Source: Actinoplanes oblitus
Lineage (GTDB): Bacteria > Actinomycetota > Actinomycetes > Mycobacteriales > Micromonosporaceae
Assembly (NCBI RefSeq): GCF_030252345.1
Contig: NZ_CP126980.1
Span: forward strand, 1,503,501 to 1,567,500
Reading direction: 5' to 3'
Length of the DNA stretch: 64,000 nucleotides
The notes beneath the pieces are model-generated. The model ran no database searches. It worked only from the letters and a program-made list of their open reading frames with translations, and was not told the origin of the DNA. Of this stretch, positions 51,401-59,697 are shown one piece after another (position 1 is the first letter of the stretch; each line of letters opens with the position of its first letter). A program made the position numbers and the translations under genes.

Positions 51401-52717
51401 GACCGGATCGGTCACCTCGCCGTCCGGCACCACCGGACGGATCAGCCCGCTGGTGAGCACCTCGGCCAGCTCGGCCGGGCCGGCCCGGGGCAGCCTGCGC
51501 TGCACGGCCAGCATCGTCCGCACGTTGAGCGGCGCGGCGGCCAGCGCCACCGCCAGCCGGACCGCGGTGGGTGAGGCCATCGCCCGGAACCGCGCGACCG
51601 CGTACTCGGCGGGCTCGCCCAGGCGGTCGTCCGCCGCGGCGGTCGCCCGGGGGTGGCTGGCCGAGACCAGGATCGCCGGCAGCGCCACCACGCCCGGCCC
51701 GATCCCGGCGACCAGATCCGCCCACCGGCGTACCCACCCGCTGTCGATCTCCAGTACCGGCACCGCGATCGGGTCGACCAGGCGGGTGGACGCCGTGCCC
51801 ACCGTGTCGATCGCCGACCTGGTCCAGGTGGTCAGCGCGGTCGGGGTCGGCCCGGTCGTCCGCAGCCAGGTCCGGCGCGGATCGAGCGCGGTCTGCGACC
51901 AGCGTTGCTGTGGCAGCGGGTTGAGCACCGCGACGACCATGTGCGCGGCCCACAGCGCGACCGCCGACTGCGCGACGCCGGTCCACCACAGGTCCGAGTA
52001 GCCGTCGGTGAAGACCAGCACCACCGTCCGGCCGGTCGGGTCCACGATGCCGCCCGGCGTCGTCGTCACCCGGCCGGCGCCGGACCCGATCTCGACGCCG
52101 CCGTGCCCGTCCGAGCCCAGCGTCCGCACCCGGACGTCGCGGAACACCCCCTGGCGTTCCAGCAGCGCGGAGATGGCCGTGGCGTGCCCGGCCCAGATCC
52201 ACATCGACGGCCCGGTGTCGACCAGCAGCACGACGTTCCAGCGGCGCTCGGTGGCCTGGCGCAGCATCGGCAGCCAGCGGCGGTCGATCATGCCGCGTTC
52301 CGCGGTGGCCTCCTCGTCGAGGATCATCTCGGTGCTGGACGGCACGTCGTGGCGCAGGCTCGCGAAGAAGTCGGTCCGCCGCTGCGCGATCGGCACGGCG
52401 GCGCGCGGTTCCCGCGGCGCCGGCTGCCGCGGGCCGGGCGGGGCCACGGCCTCGGTGCCGTCGACGGACGGCGACTCGGCCGGGGGCGGGCCGGCGGCCG
52501 GGGGAGTCCCGTCGGGCTGCTCCGCGCCGGGCCCGGGACCGGTCGTGCCGACCGGCGGGACGGTCTCGTCCGGAGCCGGCGGGGCCGGCCGCTGGGCGCC
52601 CTCGAAACCGTCGCGGCTGGCCAGCCAGAGGGCGTCGGCGATGTCCGACCAGTGCAGCGCCGTCGGCCGCGGCCACCGCTGCGGCCGCTGGTCATCGGCT
52701 CCGGTCGGCGAGGTCAT
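48443..52717 (-). CDS. Fxs-system-type protein: SAV_2336/vWA, NB-ARC and TPR repeats
   Basis: 1424 residues from the ATG at 52717, which overlaps the MoxR stop; the longer frame upstream only shadows MoxR. Residues 1-160 are an N-terminal HWSDIADALWLASRDG region and a Pro/Gly-rich linker. Residues about 135-420 match the SAV_2336 N-terminal-related domain with a vWA-like LLVDTGPSMWIW near 166 (a MIDAS-like DxGxS). NB-ARC follows with Walker A HGFGGVGKSQLA near 632, and TPR repeats fill about 930-1424. Proteins of this build are annotated as FxSxx-COOH system tetratricopeptide repeat proteins. It probably senses a signal and controls or uses the MoxR/VMAP pair. Confidence 0.82.
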   Translation of the reverse strand: MTSPTGADDQRPQRWPRPTALHWSDIADALWLASRDGFEGAQRPAPPAPDETVPPVGTTGPGPGAEQPDGTPPAAGPPPAESPSVDGTEAVAPPGPRQPAPREPRAAVPIAQRRTDFFASLRHDVPSSTEMILDEEATAERGMIDRRWLPMLRQATERRWNVVLLVDTGPSMWIWAGHATAISALLERQGVFRDVRVRTLGSDGHGGVEIGSGAGRVTTTPGGIVDPTGRTVVLVFTDGYSDLWWTGVAQSAVALWAAHMVVAVLNPLPQQRWSQTALDPRRTWLRTTGPTPTALTTWTRSAIDTVGTASTRLVDPIAVPVLEIDSGWVRRWADLVAGIGPGVVALPAILVSASHPRATAAADDRLGEPAEYAVARFRAMASPTAVRLAVALAAAPLNVRTMLAVQRRLPRAGPAELAEVLTSGLIRPVVPDGEVTDPVRVTFDFAEGVRKRLLELGHRDRTLDVLRTVEAELGDEVAAVRGLSRRIAAPAAADHPALTEGSRPFLRVELAVNEALSGPHLDAANQLKGLLAERPAVREEGSRLGTMVPPGDVSEIPAARLDELLGPERRRGADFGIGIDAEPVSTRESRQVATISNIPPRNVNFTGRTELLAVLHTRLGSGTTAVLPEAIHGFGGVGKSQLAIEYVHLYQHDYDIVWWIPAERPAQIRTALVELAQRLELPVPPLAGSAVPAVIDALSRGRPSASWLLVFDNAELPEDVQPFFPSSESGKIMVTSRNPEWVEVASPIQVDVFSRAESVQLLRRRAPTLAESDAARLAEALSDLPLAVELAAAWMAETGMATDEYLRLLDAGRPSLTEAVGGTPTAAPPLDYPEEVAAAWSMSLIGLREREPAALRLLQVCAFFAPEPISRILLSNARGLGIHPDLDPVLRNATRFNQAVRTIGRYSLARVDYRTNSLHMHRLVQRVLIAQMEPDERELLRHSAHLLLAANDPNLPEETDHWPRYAELYPHVLASDATECRHGYVRDLVLNEARYLSRWGDFRGARDLAMHAYEVLVRIEGPAHLDALRMANWLGYMQFSVGDYRAAAKLNADTLQLYREALGDDREETLNAIGAVAADLRVAGDFSGALDRSLTVYERARAGFGEGEPFTLRAAHNLAVSLRLSGMFSRALQLGERTHLQLIQVLGADHLDTLQTRGGINLDRRELGEHVTARTDQETLVALLRSLLPDERHALLLSQTQQLAVTRRKAGDLSNALTLSQGVLIRYQERYGEGYPDTTLARLTVSIDQRVLGNLSAAREAGELAADQLRDLLGPDHPHTASAEMNLAVTMRLQGEIEAVRQLDERALRRLTARLGPEHPVVLHARINVVSDYHAVGEARLALDEGVIVLRQCRDLLGANHPTTLACAVNVAMDLKRVGRGDDGERLLADTLTRFGAVLGASHPATVSAAAGLRANCDIDPLPL

Positions 52718-53769
52718 CACACACCGGTCGCCGACAGGTTGCGCCACACCGTCTCGAGCAGGCGCGTCCAGTCCGCCTCGTTTCCCGTCGCGTGCGCGCC
52801 GGAGACGGCCAGGAAGATCGCGTTGAGCAACTGGTCCGCCGCCAGCGGGCCGCGCGCGCCGCGCCGCTCGATGAATGTCCTGATCAGCTGCCGGGCGTTC
52901 TCGTCGGTGCCGGGGAAGTGGGCGGAGACCAGGTCGGCGAGCCGGTGCTCGTCCGGGTCCGGCAGGTCGAGGCGGATGCACCGGCGCAGGAACGGGGCGG
53001 GGAAGTCGCGCTCGCCGTTCGACGTGATCACCACGATCGGGAACACGTGGCAGGTCACCACGCCGTCGCGGATGACCGCGCGATGTCCCGGATCGGCGGT
53101 GTGCACCTCGACGGCGGGCATCCGGTTGCGGGCGCGGATCAGCTCGGGGATCGAGAACGTACCGTCCTCGAAGACGTTCAGCAGGTCGTTCGGCAGGTCG
53201 ATGTCGCTCTTGTCCAGCTCGTCGATCAGCAGGACCCGCGGCCGGCGGTGCGGCAGCAGGGCGGTGCCCAGCGGTCCGAGGTGGATGAACTCGCCGAGCG
53301 TCGACTCGGGGCCGGCCGCCGTCTGATCGCCGGCGGGTCGTTCGGCGGCGGCCTGCGCGCGCCCGATCGCGTCGTAGTCGTAGAGGCCGGAGCGCAGATT
53401 CGACCGGGAGGTGATCGGCCAGTGCAGGACCCGGCCCAGCCCGAGGTCGCGGGCGAGTTGATAGGCCAGGCTCGACTTGCCGGCGCCCGGGCGCCCGGTC
53501 ACCAGCAGCGGACGGAAGAGCAGCAGTGCCGCGTTGATGACGTCCAGCTGGTTGCGGTCGGGACGGACCATTCCCGGTACGCCGAGCCGGCGCGCGGTCT
53601 CGTCCGGGTAGTCCGGTGGTGGCGGCAGGTCGGGACCACCGTGGAAGGCCCGCCAGTGCGGTGGTTCCGGCCAGTCGCCGGCGTCGGTTGCCCCGCCGGG
53701 CCGGCCGGTTCCGTCGTACAGCCACCAGCCGGCGGCCGGGGGCGGGACCTGCTGGTTCCGGTCAGTCAT
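52717..53769 (-). CDS. MoxR-family AAA+ ATPase
   Basis: 350 residues from the ATG at 53769, eight bases inside the VMAP gene (ATGACTGA). An N-terminal Pro/Trp-rich region (1-68) precedes the AAA+ core: Walker A TGRPGAGKSS at 91-100, Walker B VLLIDELDKSDIDLPNDLLNVFEDG near 178, sensor 1 IVVITSNGERDFP and arginine fingers in FLRRCIRLDLPDPDEH. MoxR ATPases remodel partner proteins, usually with vWA domains that bind metal. The partner is encoded in the next gene, which carries the vWA-like domain. Confidence 0.88.
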   Translation of the reverse strand: MTDRNQQVPPPAAGWWLYDGTGRPGGATDAGDWPEPPHWRAFHGGPDLPPPPDYPDETARRLGVPGMVRPDRNQLDVINAALLLFRPLLVTGRPGAGKSSLAYQLARDLGLGRVLHWPITSRSNLRSGLYDYDAIGRAQAAAERPAGDQTAAGPESTLGEFIHLGPLGTALLPHRRPRVLLIDELDKSDIDLPNDLLNVFEDGTFSIPELIRARNRMPAVEVHTADPGHRAVIRDGVVTCHVFPIVVITSNGERDFPAPFLRRCIRLDLPDPDEHRLADLVSAHFPGTDENARQLIRTFIERRGARGPLAADQLLNAIFLAVSGAHATGNEADWTRLLETVWRNLSATGV

Positions 53770-55426
53770 CGCGAGCCTCTCTCGGTGCGCTGTCTGATGG
53801 CCAGATACGACCGGGCTGCCGATCCGGATCGTCCCACAGAACGGCGATACCGTGCCCGACGTGTTGCTCCCGGCGGCCCGCGTCCTCACTCCACGCCCGC
53901 TGCCGCAGCCGGGCCATCCGGACCGGTAGTTGCGCCAGTTCGGACGGTCCGGACGCGCCGCCACCCAGCAGCGCCGCGACCGCCGACCGCAGGCCCGAAT
54001 CGGCTGCCTGGCTGCGGTGCCAGATGAGGATCGGCAGGCCGGCCCGGAGCGCGGCGAGGGCCTGGCTCTCGCCGAGACTGCTCGGTGTCGGCGGCTGGTG
54101 GAGGACCATCGCGACGATGCCGGCGTCGCGCTTCAGCATCGCCTCGAGTCGTAGATCGGTCTGATCGGGTTCGGCGAAGTGGATCGGATGCGGCTGCCGT
54201 GGATTGTCGGTCAGCAGCCGCCAGCGTGATCGCCACAGCCGGTGCCACTCCCGGGTCTGCAGGCGTTCCAGGCTGCGGACCACCACCGGGTAGTCCATCG
54301 CCAGCGGCGTCGGTGACCGGGACGCGAGTTCCTTGCGCCAGGCCTCCACCGGGGTGTTGAGCAACTCCCAGGGCAGTACGAACTCGATCGTGACCGGCCC
54401 GTCCTTCTCCGCCCAGTCCCGCTCGGTCCGCAGCACGATCCGGTCGACCGCCGCCTCCAGCTCGTCGCGGCCGACCCGCTGGTCCTCGCCGCGGACCGGC
54501 CGCCAGACCCGCGAGGCCCACTGCCGCCAGTGCGAGACGATGTACGACTCGTCGTCGCCGCCGTACTTCTCGAACTGGATCACCAGGTACGCCATGCTGG
54601 GCCCGGGCGACGGCGCGGGCAGCTGGGCTCGCAGGGCGGCCAACTGGGCGGACAGCTTCCACTGCGCGGCCAGCGCGGTGGTCAGCTCGCGCAGCCGGGG
54701 CTCGGTCTCGGGCGGGAGCAGCGGCGTCACGGTGTGCAGGCAGCGCAGCCAGGGCGGCATGCCGTCGACGGCGTTGAGCCCGGTCAGGTAGGCGAGGACG
54801 TGCCAGGCGTCGGCGCAGTACGACGGCGCCTCGGCCGATCGGGTGGCCGCGACCAGGTGGCGCAGCGCCTCCCGCCCGCGCAGCCGGTGCAACTCCTCCC
54901 GCAGCCACGCGATGTCGTGGCCGGCGAAGATCTCGGTCACCTGCCACTCGTCCACCAGCCGGTAGAGGCCGGCCACCTGCTCGGTGTTCGGCTCCAGCAG
55001 TTCGAGGCACTCGACCAGCAGCCGTAGGCCGCCCGGCCGGGCGGCGCAGGTGGTCACCACCTCGACCAGTTGCAGGTGCGGGACCTCGTGGTCGCGGGGG
55101 AGCGGCGGCCGGCCCAGGGCGGTGTCGGCCTCCTGAAGGAAGAGCTGCCGTCCGGAGCGGCTGCGGATCGTCGGTGATTCCTCCAGGAGCGCGACGAATC
55201 GGCTGCGGAGGAGCCGGCGCTGGTGCGCACCCACTTCCGGCCCCGGAGCGGAATCAGGTGTCTCCGGCATGCGGCTGAGCACCGTCCAAAAGCGTCGTAG
55301 CTCGGTTGGGTCGTAGCTCGGTTGGCCTTCCCCTGAAGGCATGCTAATTGGTGGGCATGCGTACCGCGCAAGCGTTGACAGGCATTCACGTTCGCCGATC
55401 GGAATGACCTCATCCGTCCGGTCCAT
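53762..55426 (-). CDS. VMAP-like (vWA-MoxR-associated) protein with EAD-type N-terminus
   Basis: 554 residues from the ATG at 55426; ATGs at 55342 and 55270 cannot be excluded, as no start has a clear ribosome site. Residues about 65-150 (HQRRLLRSRFVALLEESPTIRS, then LQLVEVVTTCAARPGGLRLLVECLELLEPNTEQ) look like an effector-associated domain 2, a death-like adaptor that recruits a matching effector. The C-terminal 330 residues resemble VMAP-C (MAYLVIQFEKYGG, VTIEFVLPWELLNTPVEAW, AMDYPVVVRSLERL). VMAPs are the third part of ternary vWA-MoxR conflict systems described by Aravind and colleagues. It is the first gene of the operon. Confidence 0.75.
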   Translation of the reverse strand: MDRTDEVIPIGERECLSTLARYACPPISMPSGEGQPSYDPTELRRFWTVLSRMPETPDSAPGPEVGAHQRRLLRSRFVALLEESPTIRSRSGRQLFLQEADTALGRPPLPRDHEVPHLQLVEVVTTCAARPGGLRLLVECLELLEPNTEQVAGLYRLVDEWQVTEIFAGHDIAWLREELHRLRGREALRHLVAATRSAEAPSYCADAWHVLAYLTGLNAVDGMPPWLRCLHTVTPLLPPETEPRLRELTTALAAQWKLSAQLAALRAQLPAPSPGPSMAYLVIQFEKYGGDDESYIVSHWRQWASRVWRPVRGEDQRVGRDELEAAVDRIVLRTERDWAEKDGPVTIEFVLPWELLNTPVEAWRKELASRSPTPLAMDYPVVVRSLERLQTREWHRLWRSRWRLLTDNPRQPHPIHFAEPDQTDLRLEAMLKRDAGIVAMVLHQPPTPSSLGESQALAALRAGLPILIWHRSQAADSGLRSAVAALLGGGASGPSELAQLPVRMARLRQRAWSEDAGRREQHVGHGIAVLWDDPDRQPGRIWPSDSAPREARDD

Positions 55427-55546
55427 GTCACACGACTAAGTCCGGCAACCGCGCCGGCGACCGATGACTCACCGTCACCCGATCCGGCGCTCGACCCGGT
55501 GGCCGCCGGCGCGGTACCACTGAGGCATCGCGACGAGAGGAGTGCC

Positions 55547-56797
55547 GTGCCCTGGGCCAGGCTCGCCGTTGTCACCCTGACCCTGGTCGCCGGCCTGGCG
55601 GCACCCGCCGCGGCCGATGCCGGCCGGGGAACGCTCACCGTCGTCGCGCACGAGGACGACGACCTGCTCTTCGTCAACCCGGAGATCAGCGACGACATCG
55701 CGGCCGGCCGCCGGGTCACCACCCTGTACGTCACCTCCGGCGACGCCGCCCGCGGCCCGGTGTACTGGCGCTCCCGGGAGCGGGGCGAGATGGCCGCCTA
55801 CGCCCGGATGGCCGGCCGCCCGGCCCGGTGGGCGGAGGACACCCTGGTCGCCGCCGGGCATCCGGTCCATCGGGCCACCCTGGCGGGTGCCGGGGTCACC
55901 CTGCTCTTCCTGCGCCTGCCGGACCGGGTCGGCGGCTGGCCCGACCAGACCCTGCAGATGCTCTGGCTGGACCCGGCCGCCCGGACGCACACGCTGGACA
56001 CCGGCCACCTCTACAGCCGGGCCGCGCTGCTGGACGTGCTCACCGCGGTCCTCGGCGACTACCGGCCAGGGATCATCCGGACCCTGGATTTCCGGGGGGC
56101 CTACGGCGACGGGGACCACGACGACCACCACACCGTCGCCTACCTCACCTACGCGGCTCAGCAGCGCTACCGCGCCCCGCACCGGATCGTCGGGCACGCC
56201 GGTTATCCGGTCGCCCGGCGGCCGGTGAACCTGACGCCCGGCCGGTACCGCGCCAAGCTCGCCACCTTCCTCGCCTACGCGCCGCACGACCGGGTGGTCT
56301 GCCAGACCGCCGACTGGTGTGCTCGCGGCGAGTACGGCGCCTACCTGCGGCGGAACGCCCCCATCGCGGCCGGGTCCGGTCCGGGCCGCAACGTGGCCGG
56401 CCAGGCCGTCCCGGCCGCCTCCTCGGGCAACGAGGCCACCGTGGAGGTGGCGGCCAAGGCCGTCGACGGGCGGCGGGACGGCGACCTGCTCGGCGAGTGG
56501 GTCACCGTCGGCGAGCGGGCCGGTGCCTGGTTGACCCTGACCTGGCCGTCGCCGCAGGTGCTGGACCGGATCGTCCTCTACGACCGGCCGGACCCCGGCG
56601 ACCAGGTCACCGGCGCGACCCTGCGGTTCTCCGACGGCAGCGTCGTCCCGGTCGGTGCGCTGCCCGACGACGGCTCCCCGCTCACCGTCCGGTTCCCCCC
56701 GAAGACGGTGACCGGCCTGCGGTTCACCGTCACCGGCGTCTCCGCCACGACCCGCGACGCCGGCCTGGCCGAGATCCGTGCGGTGACCGCCGCCTGA
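55547..56797 (+). CDS. Secreted PIG-L family deacetylase with C-terminal discoidin-like domain
   Basis: 416 residues from the GTG at 55547, preceded by GAGAGG. Signal peptide 1-24 (LAVVTLTLVAGLAAPAAADA). PIG-L zinc site AHEDDDLLF at 34-42 (family AHPDDE/D), with a later Asp/His-rich GDGDHDDHHTVAYLTYAA near 185-202. The last 130 residues (NEATVEVAAKAVDGRRDGD, then FSDGSVVPVG) look like a galactose-binding F5/8-type domain. These enzymes remove N-acetyl groups from sugars; secreted forms may act on wall or polysaccharide. Substrate not determined. Confidence 0.82.
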   Translation: MPWARLAVVTLTLVAGLAAPAAADAGRGTLTVVAHEDDDLLFVNPEISDDIAAGRRVTTLYVTSGDAARGPVYWRSRERGEMAAYARMAGRPARWAEDTLVAAGHPVHRATLAGAGVTLLFLRLPDRVGGWPDQTLQMLWLDPAARTHTLDTGHLYSRAALLDVLTAVLGDYRPGIIRTLDFRGAYGDGDHDDHHTVAYLTYAAQQRYRAPHRIVGHAGYPVARRPVNLTPGRYRAKLATFLAYAPHDRVVCQTADWCARGEYGAYLRRNAPIAAGSGPGRNVAGQAVPAASSGNEATVEVAAKAVDGRRDGDLLGEWVTVGERAGAWLTLTWPSPQVLDRIVLYDRPDPGDQVTGATLRFSDGSVVPVGALPDDGSPLTVRFPPKTVTGLRFTVTGVSATTRDAGLAEIRAVTAA

Positions 56798-56847
56798 TCG
56801 GCGCATGGTGGCCCGAGCGGCTGGTGGTCGTGTGTCAGACTGCGCGA

Positions 56848-57156
56848 ATGCTTGACGATGCGAAGCCGCCGGTCATCGCCGCCAACATCTTCGGCCGCAC
56901 CATGCTGGCCCTTCCGGTGTTCCTGCTCGTCGCCTGGACGGCCGCCGCCCAGGAGGAGGGCGACACCTGGTTCAACGGCGACGGTTACGGCGCGATGATC
57001 CTGTCGCTCGGCCTCGCCGTGGCCGGCCTGATCGCGATGCTGGTGGCCCCGCTGAACAGGTTCCGCCGCGCCCGGCCGGCGGTGGTGGCCGGCTGGGCCC
57101 TCGGCGCGGTCATCACGGTGTCCGCCGTCACGGCACTGACCGCCACCACCGTGTGA
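56848..57156 (+). CDS. Three-helix membrane protein
   Basis: 102 residues. Hydrophobic helices at about 12-32, 46-65 and 75-98, short polar loops, no known family. CAGACT at 56836-56841 lies six bases before the ATG and could serve as a leaderless -10 box. The stop is six bases before the SGNH gene, so the two are probably co-transcribed. Confidence 0.62.
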   Translation: MLDDAKPPVIAANIFGRTMLALPVFLLVAWTAAAQEEGDTWFNGDGYGAMILSLGLAVAGLIAMLVAPLNRFRRARPAVVAGWALGAVITVSAVTALTATTV

Positions 57157-57162
57157 CGTCCG

Positions 57163-58038
57163 ATGCCGCGCCGCTGGCACCTGCTCGTCCTGGCTCTGCT
57201 CGGGGTCTTCGCGCTGGCCTGTGAGGGTGGCGCGGGCGCTGCCGGCGAGCCGTCGCCGACCGAGGGCCGGACCAGGCCGCCGTCGAGCTCCGCGTCCCGC
57301 TATCCCGCCTCGATGGCCGCGCTGGGCGACTCGATCACCGCCGGGGTGGGCAGCTGCCTGGCCTACCTGGCGTGTGCCAAGAACTCCTGGGCGACCGGTG
57401 ACGGCGACGGCGTCCAGAGCCACTACCAGCGGATCCTCGCCAAGAACAGCAAGATCAAAGGCCATGTGTACGACTTCGCCGAGCCGGGGGCGGAGTCGGA
57501 CGCGCTCGCCGCCCAGGCGCTCCGGGCGGTGGACGCCGAGGTGCGGTACGTGACGGTGCTGATCGGCGCGAACGACGCCTGTGCCGGGCAGGTCGGCGAC
57601 ATGACCCCGGTGGCGACGTTCCGGGGCCGGGTGGACCGCGCGCTGGCCACCCTGAGAAAGGGGCTGCCCAAGGCGCGGGTGCTGGTCGCCAGCATCCCGG
57701 ACCTGTACCGGCTGTGGCAGGTCGGCCGGGACGAGCCGAGCGCGGTGCGGCTCTGGGACAGCCTGGGGATCTGCCCGTCCATGCTGGCCGATCCGACGTC
57801 CACGGCGAGCGCCGACAACCGCCGGCGGCGCGCGGTCCGGGACCGGATCGACGCGTACGACGAGGTGCTGCGCGCGGCCTGCGCGAGATATGGCAGCAGG
57901 TGCCGCTGGGACGGCGGGAAGGTGCACGACCTGCGGTTCACCCTCGACCTGGTGAGCCCGCTCGACTACTTCCACCCCAGCCTGGCGGGCCAGAACGAGC
58001 TGGCCGAGCGGACCTACCCCGGCTCGTTCACCTGGTGA
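57163..58038 (+). CDS. SGNH/GDSL hydrolase lipoprotein
   Basis: 291 residues. Lipobox ALAC with Cys20, then a Pro/Ser-rich linker. SGNH blocks: GDSIT at 55-59 with nucleophile Ser57, the Gly block around ESDALAAQ, GAND near 136, and DYFHP near 268-272 with the catalytic Asp/His. Extra Cys pairs suggest disulfides (SCLAYLACAK; ARYGSRCRW). The family includes esterases, lipases and carbohydrate esterases. Anchored at the outer face of the membrane; substrate unknown. Confidence 0.85.
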   Translation: MPRRWHLLVLALLGVFALACEGGAGAAGEPSPTEGRTRPPSSSASRYPASMAALGDSITAGVGSCLAYLACAKNSWATGDGDGVQSHYQRILAKNSKIKGHVYDFAEPGAESDALAAQALRAVDAEVRYVTVLIGANDACAGQVGDMTPVATFRGRVDRALATLRKGLPKARVLVASIPDLYRLWQVGRDEPSAVRLWDSLGICPSMLADPTSTASADNRRRRAVRDRIDAYDEVLRAACARYGSRCRWDGGKVHDLRFTLDLVSPLDYFHPSLAGQNELAERTYPGSFTW

Positions 58039-58093
58039 GGTAGCCGGGTCGTCCGCGCGGACGAACGGGGCCGGGCGGACGCTCGGCATCGAG

Positions 58094-58099
58094 TAACGT
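58094..58099 (+). promoter_or_regulatory. Leaderless -10 box before the solute-binding protein
   Basis: TAACGT is followed by seven bases and the ATG at 58107. This places transcription at or next to that ATG and argues against the in-frame GTG at 58098. Confidence 0.5.
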
Positions 58100-58106
58100 G
58101 GATCAC

Positions 58107-59294
58107 ATGCCGGACCTGTATTCGCGGCGTTCCTTCATCGCCGGAGTCCTGACCGCGGGGATGCTGTCCACCGCTGCCGGCTACCTGTTCACCCGTCGCA
58201 CCCCGGTCACCCTCACCCTGGTCACCGGCGTGGACAGCACCGGCGGCCGGAACCTGCTGATCAATCTGTGGAACAGGTTCCATCCGGACGTGACCCTCGA
58301 GGTGGTCACCGTCAACAGCTCCACCCAGGACCAGTACGACAAGTTCGTCAGCACCCCGGCCGACATCTACAACCTCGACGTCATCCACCTCCCGCGCTTC
58401 GCCAGCCGGGACCGGATCGCGCCGATCGACCCGCCGGACGGCATCACGCTGCTGCCGCCGGTGCAGCGGGTCAGCCAGGTCGAGGAGGGGTCGGGGCGGC
58501 TCTGGGCGGTGCCGTTCAACACCGACGTCGGCATGTTGTACCGCCGGGTCACCGACAAGGCGGCCGCCGACCCGGAGCCCACACTGGACACCGTGATCGC
58601 CGGGCGACGCCAGTTCACCGGGCAGCTCACCACCGAGGGCTCGGTCACCGACGAGGCGTTCGTGATCAACGTGCTGGAGCAGGCCCTCGCCCAGGATAGG
58701 ACCATCCTCGACGAGCGGGGCGTCGTCTCGACGAGCCTGGGCCAGTGGCAGCGGGCCCTCGCGCCGCTCGCCGAGGCGCTGCGCGGCGACCGGATCGTGA
58801 CGGCGGCCGGCGAGGAGAACACCAACGCCGCGTTCCAGACCGGCACCCTGCGGTACATGCGGAACTGGCCGGTCTGGTACCCGAAGATCGACCGCGAGGA
58901 ACGGGCGAAACCCCGCACCGCGGCGATCCGGCTGGGCCGGCTCCCGGTCGGGATCCTGGGCGGCCAGGGGCTGGCGATCGCCAAGGACACCGAGCACCGC
59001 GACGAGGCCGCCGCGGTGATCCACTTCCTGACCGGCATGCCGGCCCAGAAACTGCTGGCCACCTACGGGTTCGCGCCGACCGCGCAGGAGGCCTACAACG
59101 ATCCGGAGGTGAAGGCGGCGGTGCCACACCTGGACATCGTCAGGTCCGCTGTGGAGGACGCGCACCCGCGCCCGATGAGCGCCGGTTACGCCGAGTTCGC
59201 CAGGGTCTTCCGCCAGCACACCTACGACTACCTCTACCGCCGGGTCGAACTGACCGACGGCTTCGTCGAGGGCATGCGGGGAGCGTTGCGATGA
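58107..59294 (+). CDS. Family 1 extracellular solute-binding protein
   Basis: 395 residues from the ATG at 58107. The N-terminus SRRSFIAGVLTAGMLSTAAG is Tat-like with a hydrophobic segment but no lipobox Cys, unusual for a Gram-positive binding protein. The mature part has the ABC family 1 pattern (LINLWNRFHPDVTLEVVTV, YNLDVIHLPRFASRDRIAPID, RLWAVPFNTDVGMLYRR, AVIHFLTGMPAQKLLATYGFAPT). Such proteins bind sugars or other solutes for import. No permease genes are beside it; the next gene is a small membrane protein. Confidence 0.82.
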   Translation: MPDLYSRRSFIAGVLTAGMLSTAAGYLFTRRTPVTLTLVTGVDSTGGRNLLINLWNRFHPDVTLEVVTVNSSTQDQYDKFVSTPADIYNLDVIHLPRFASRDRIAPIDPPDGITLLPPVQRVSQVEEGSGRLWAVPFNTDVGMLYRRVTDKAAADPEPTLDTVIAGRRQFTGQLTTEGSVTDEAFVINVLEQALAQDRTILDERGVVSTSLGQWQRALAPLAEALRGDRIVTAAGEENTNAAFQTGTLRYMRNWPVWYPKIDREERAKPRTAAIRLGRLPVGILGGQGLAIAKDTEHRDEAAAVIHFLTGMPAQKLLATYGFAPTAQEAYNDPEVKAAVPHLDIVRSAVEDAHPRPMSAGYAEFARVFRQHTYDYLYRRVELTDGFVEGMRGALR

Positions 59295-59337
59295 GCGGCT
59301 GCGCACCACTCCGCCGGGCGCGGGCCGGAGTTCCGCG

Positions 59338-59697
59338 GTGATCGACGACAGCGGGCTGCAGGCATGGCTGGTCCCGGTCTTCGTGACCGCCGCGATCATC
59401 CTGGTGGAGACGGTCGTCTGGCTGGTGACCAGCCGCCGCAAGCCGAACCAGTCCAACGGCACCCTCCGGGACCGCCGGGGGCAGACCATCGCTCTCGGCC
59501 TGCTGGTCCTGCTCGCCCTCGCGGTCGCCGGCATGGCCAGCCTCGGCCCGAACCTCGCCGACCAGCTGGCCAGCGTCATCGCCGCCCTGCTCGGCGGGGT
59601 CTCCGCCTTTCTCACCTACCTGTCTTACAAGTCCACCCTGGACGCCAAGGCCGCCGCCGGGAAGTCGCCGCCCGCGGACCCGGACGAGCCCGGCTGA
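59338..59697 (+). CDS. Small two- to three-helix membrane protein
   Basis: 119 residues from the GTG at 59338. Hydrophobic helices at about 10-32, 50-70 and 75-95, then a polar tail (SYKSTLDAKAAAGKSPPADPDEPG). Its end overlaps the end of the convergent gene by 73 bases. It may belong with the solute-binding protein 43 bases upstream. Family not recognised. Confidence 0.6.
   Translation: MIDDSGLQAWLVPVFVTAAIILVETVVWLVTSRRKPNQSNGTLRDRRGQTIALGLLVLLALAVAGMASLGPNLADQLASVIAALLGGVSAFLTYLSYKSTLDAKAAAGKSPPADPDEPG

Noticed and set aside
52718..53725. N-terminal extension of the TPR protein to 53725
   Set aside because: These codons overlap the MoxR gene in another frame and encode low-complexity Arg/Ala sequence; the ATG at 52717 fits the operon overlap.
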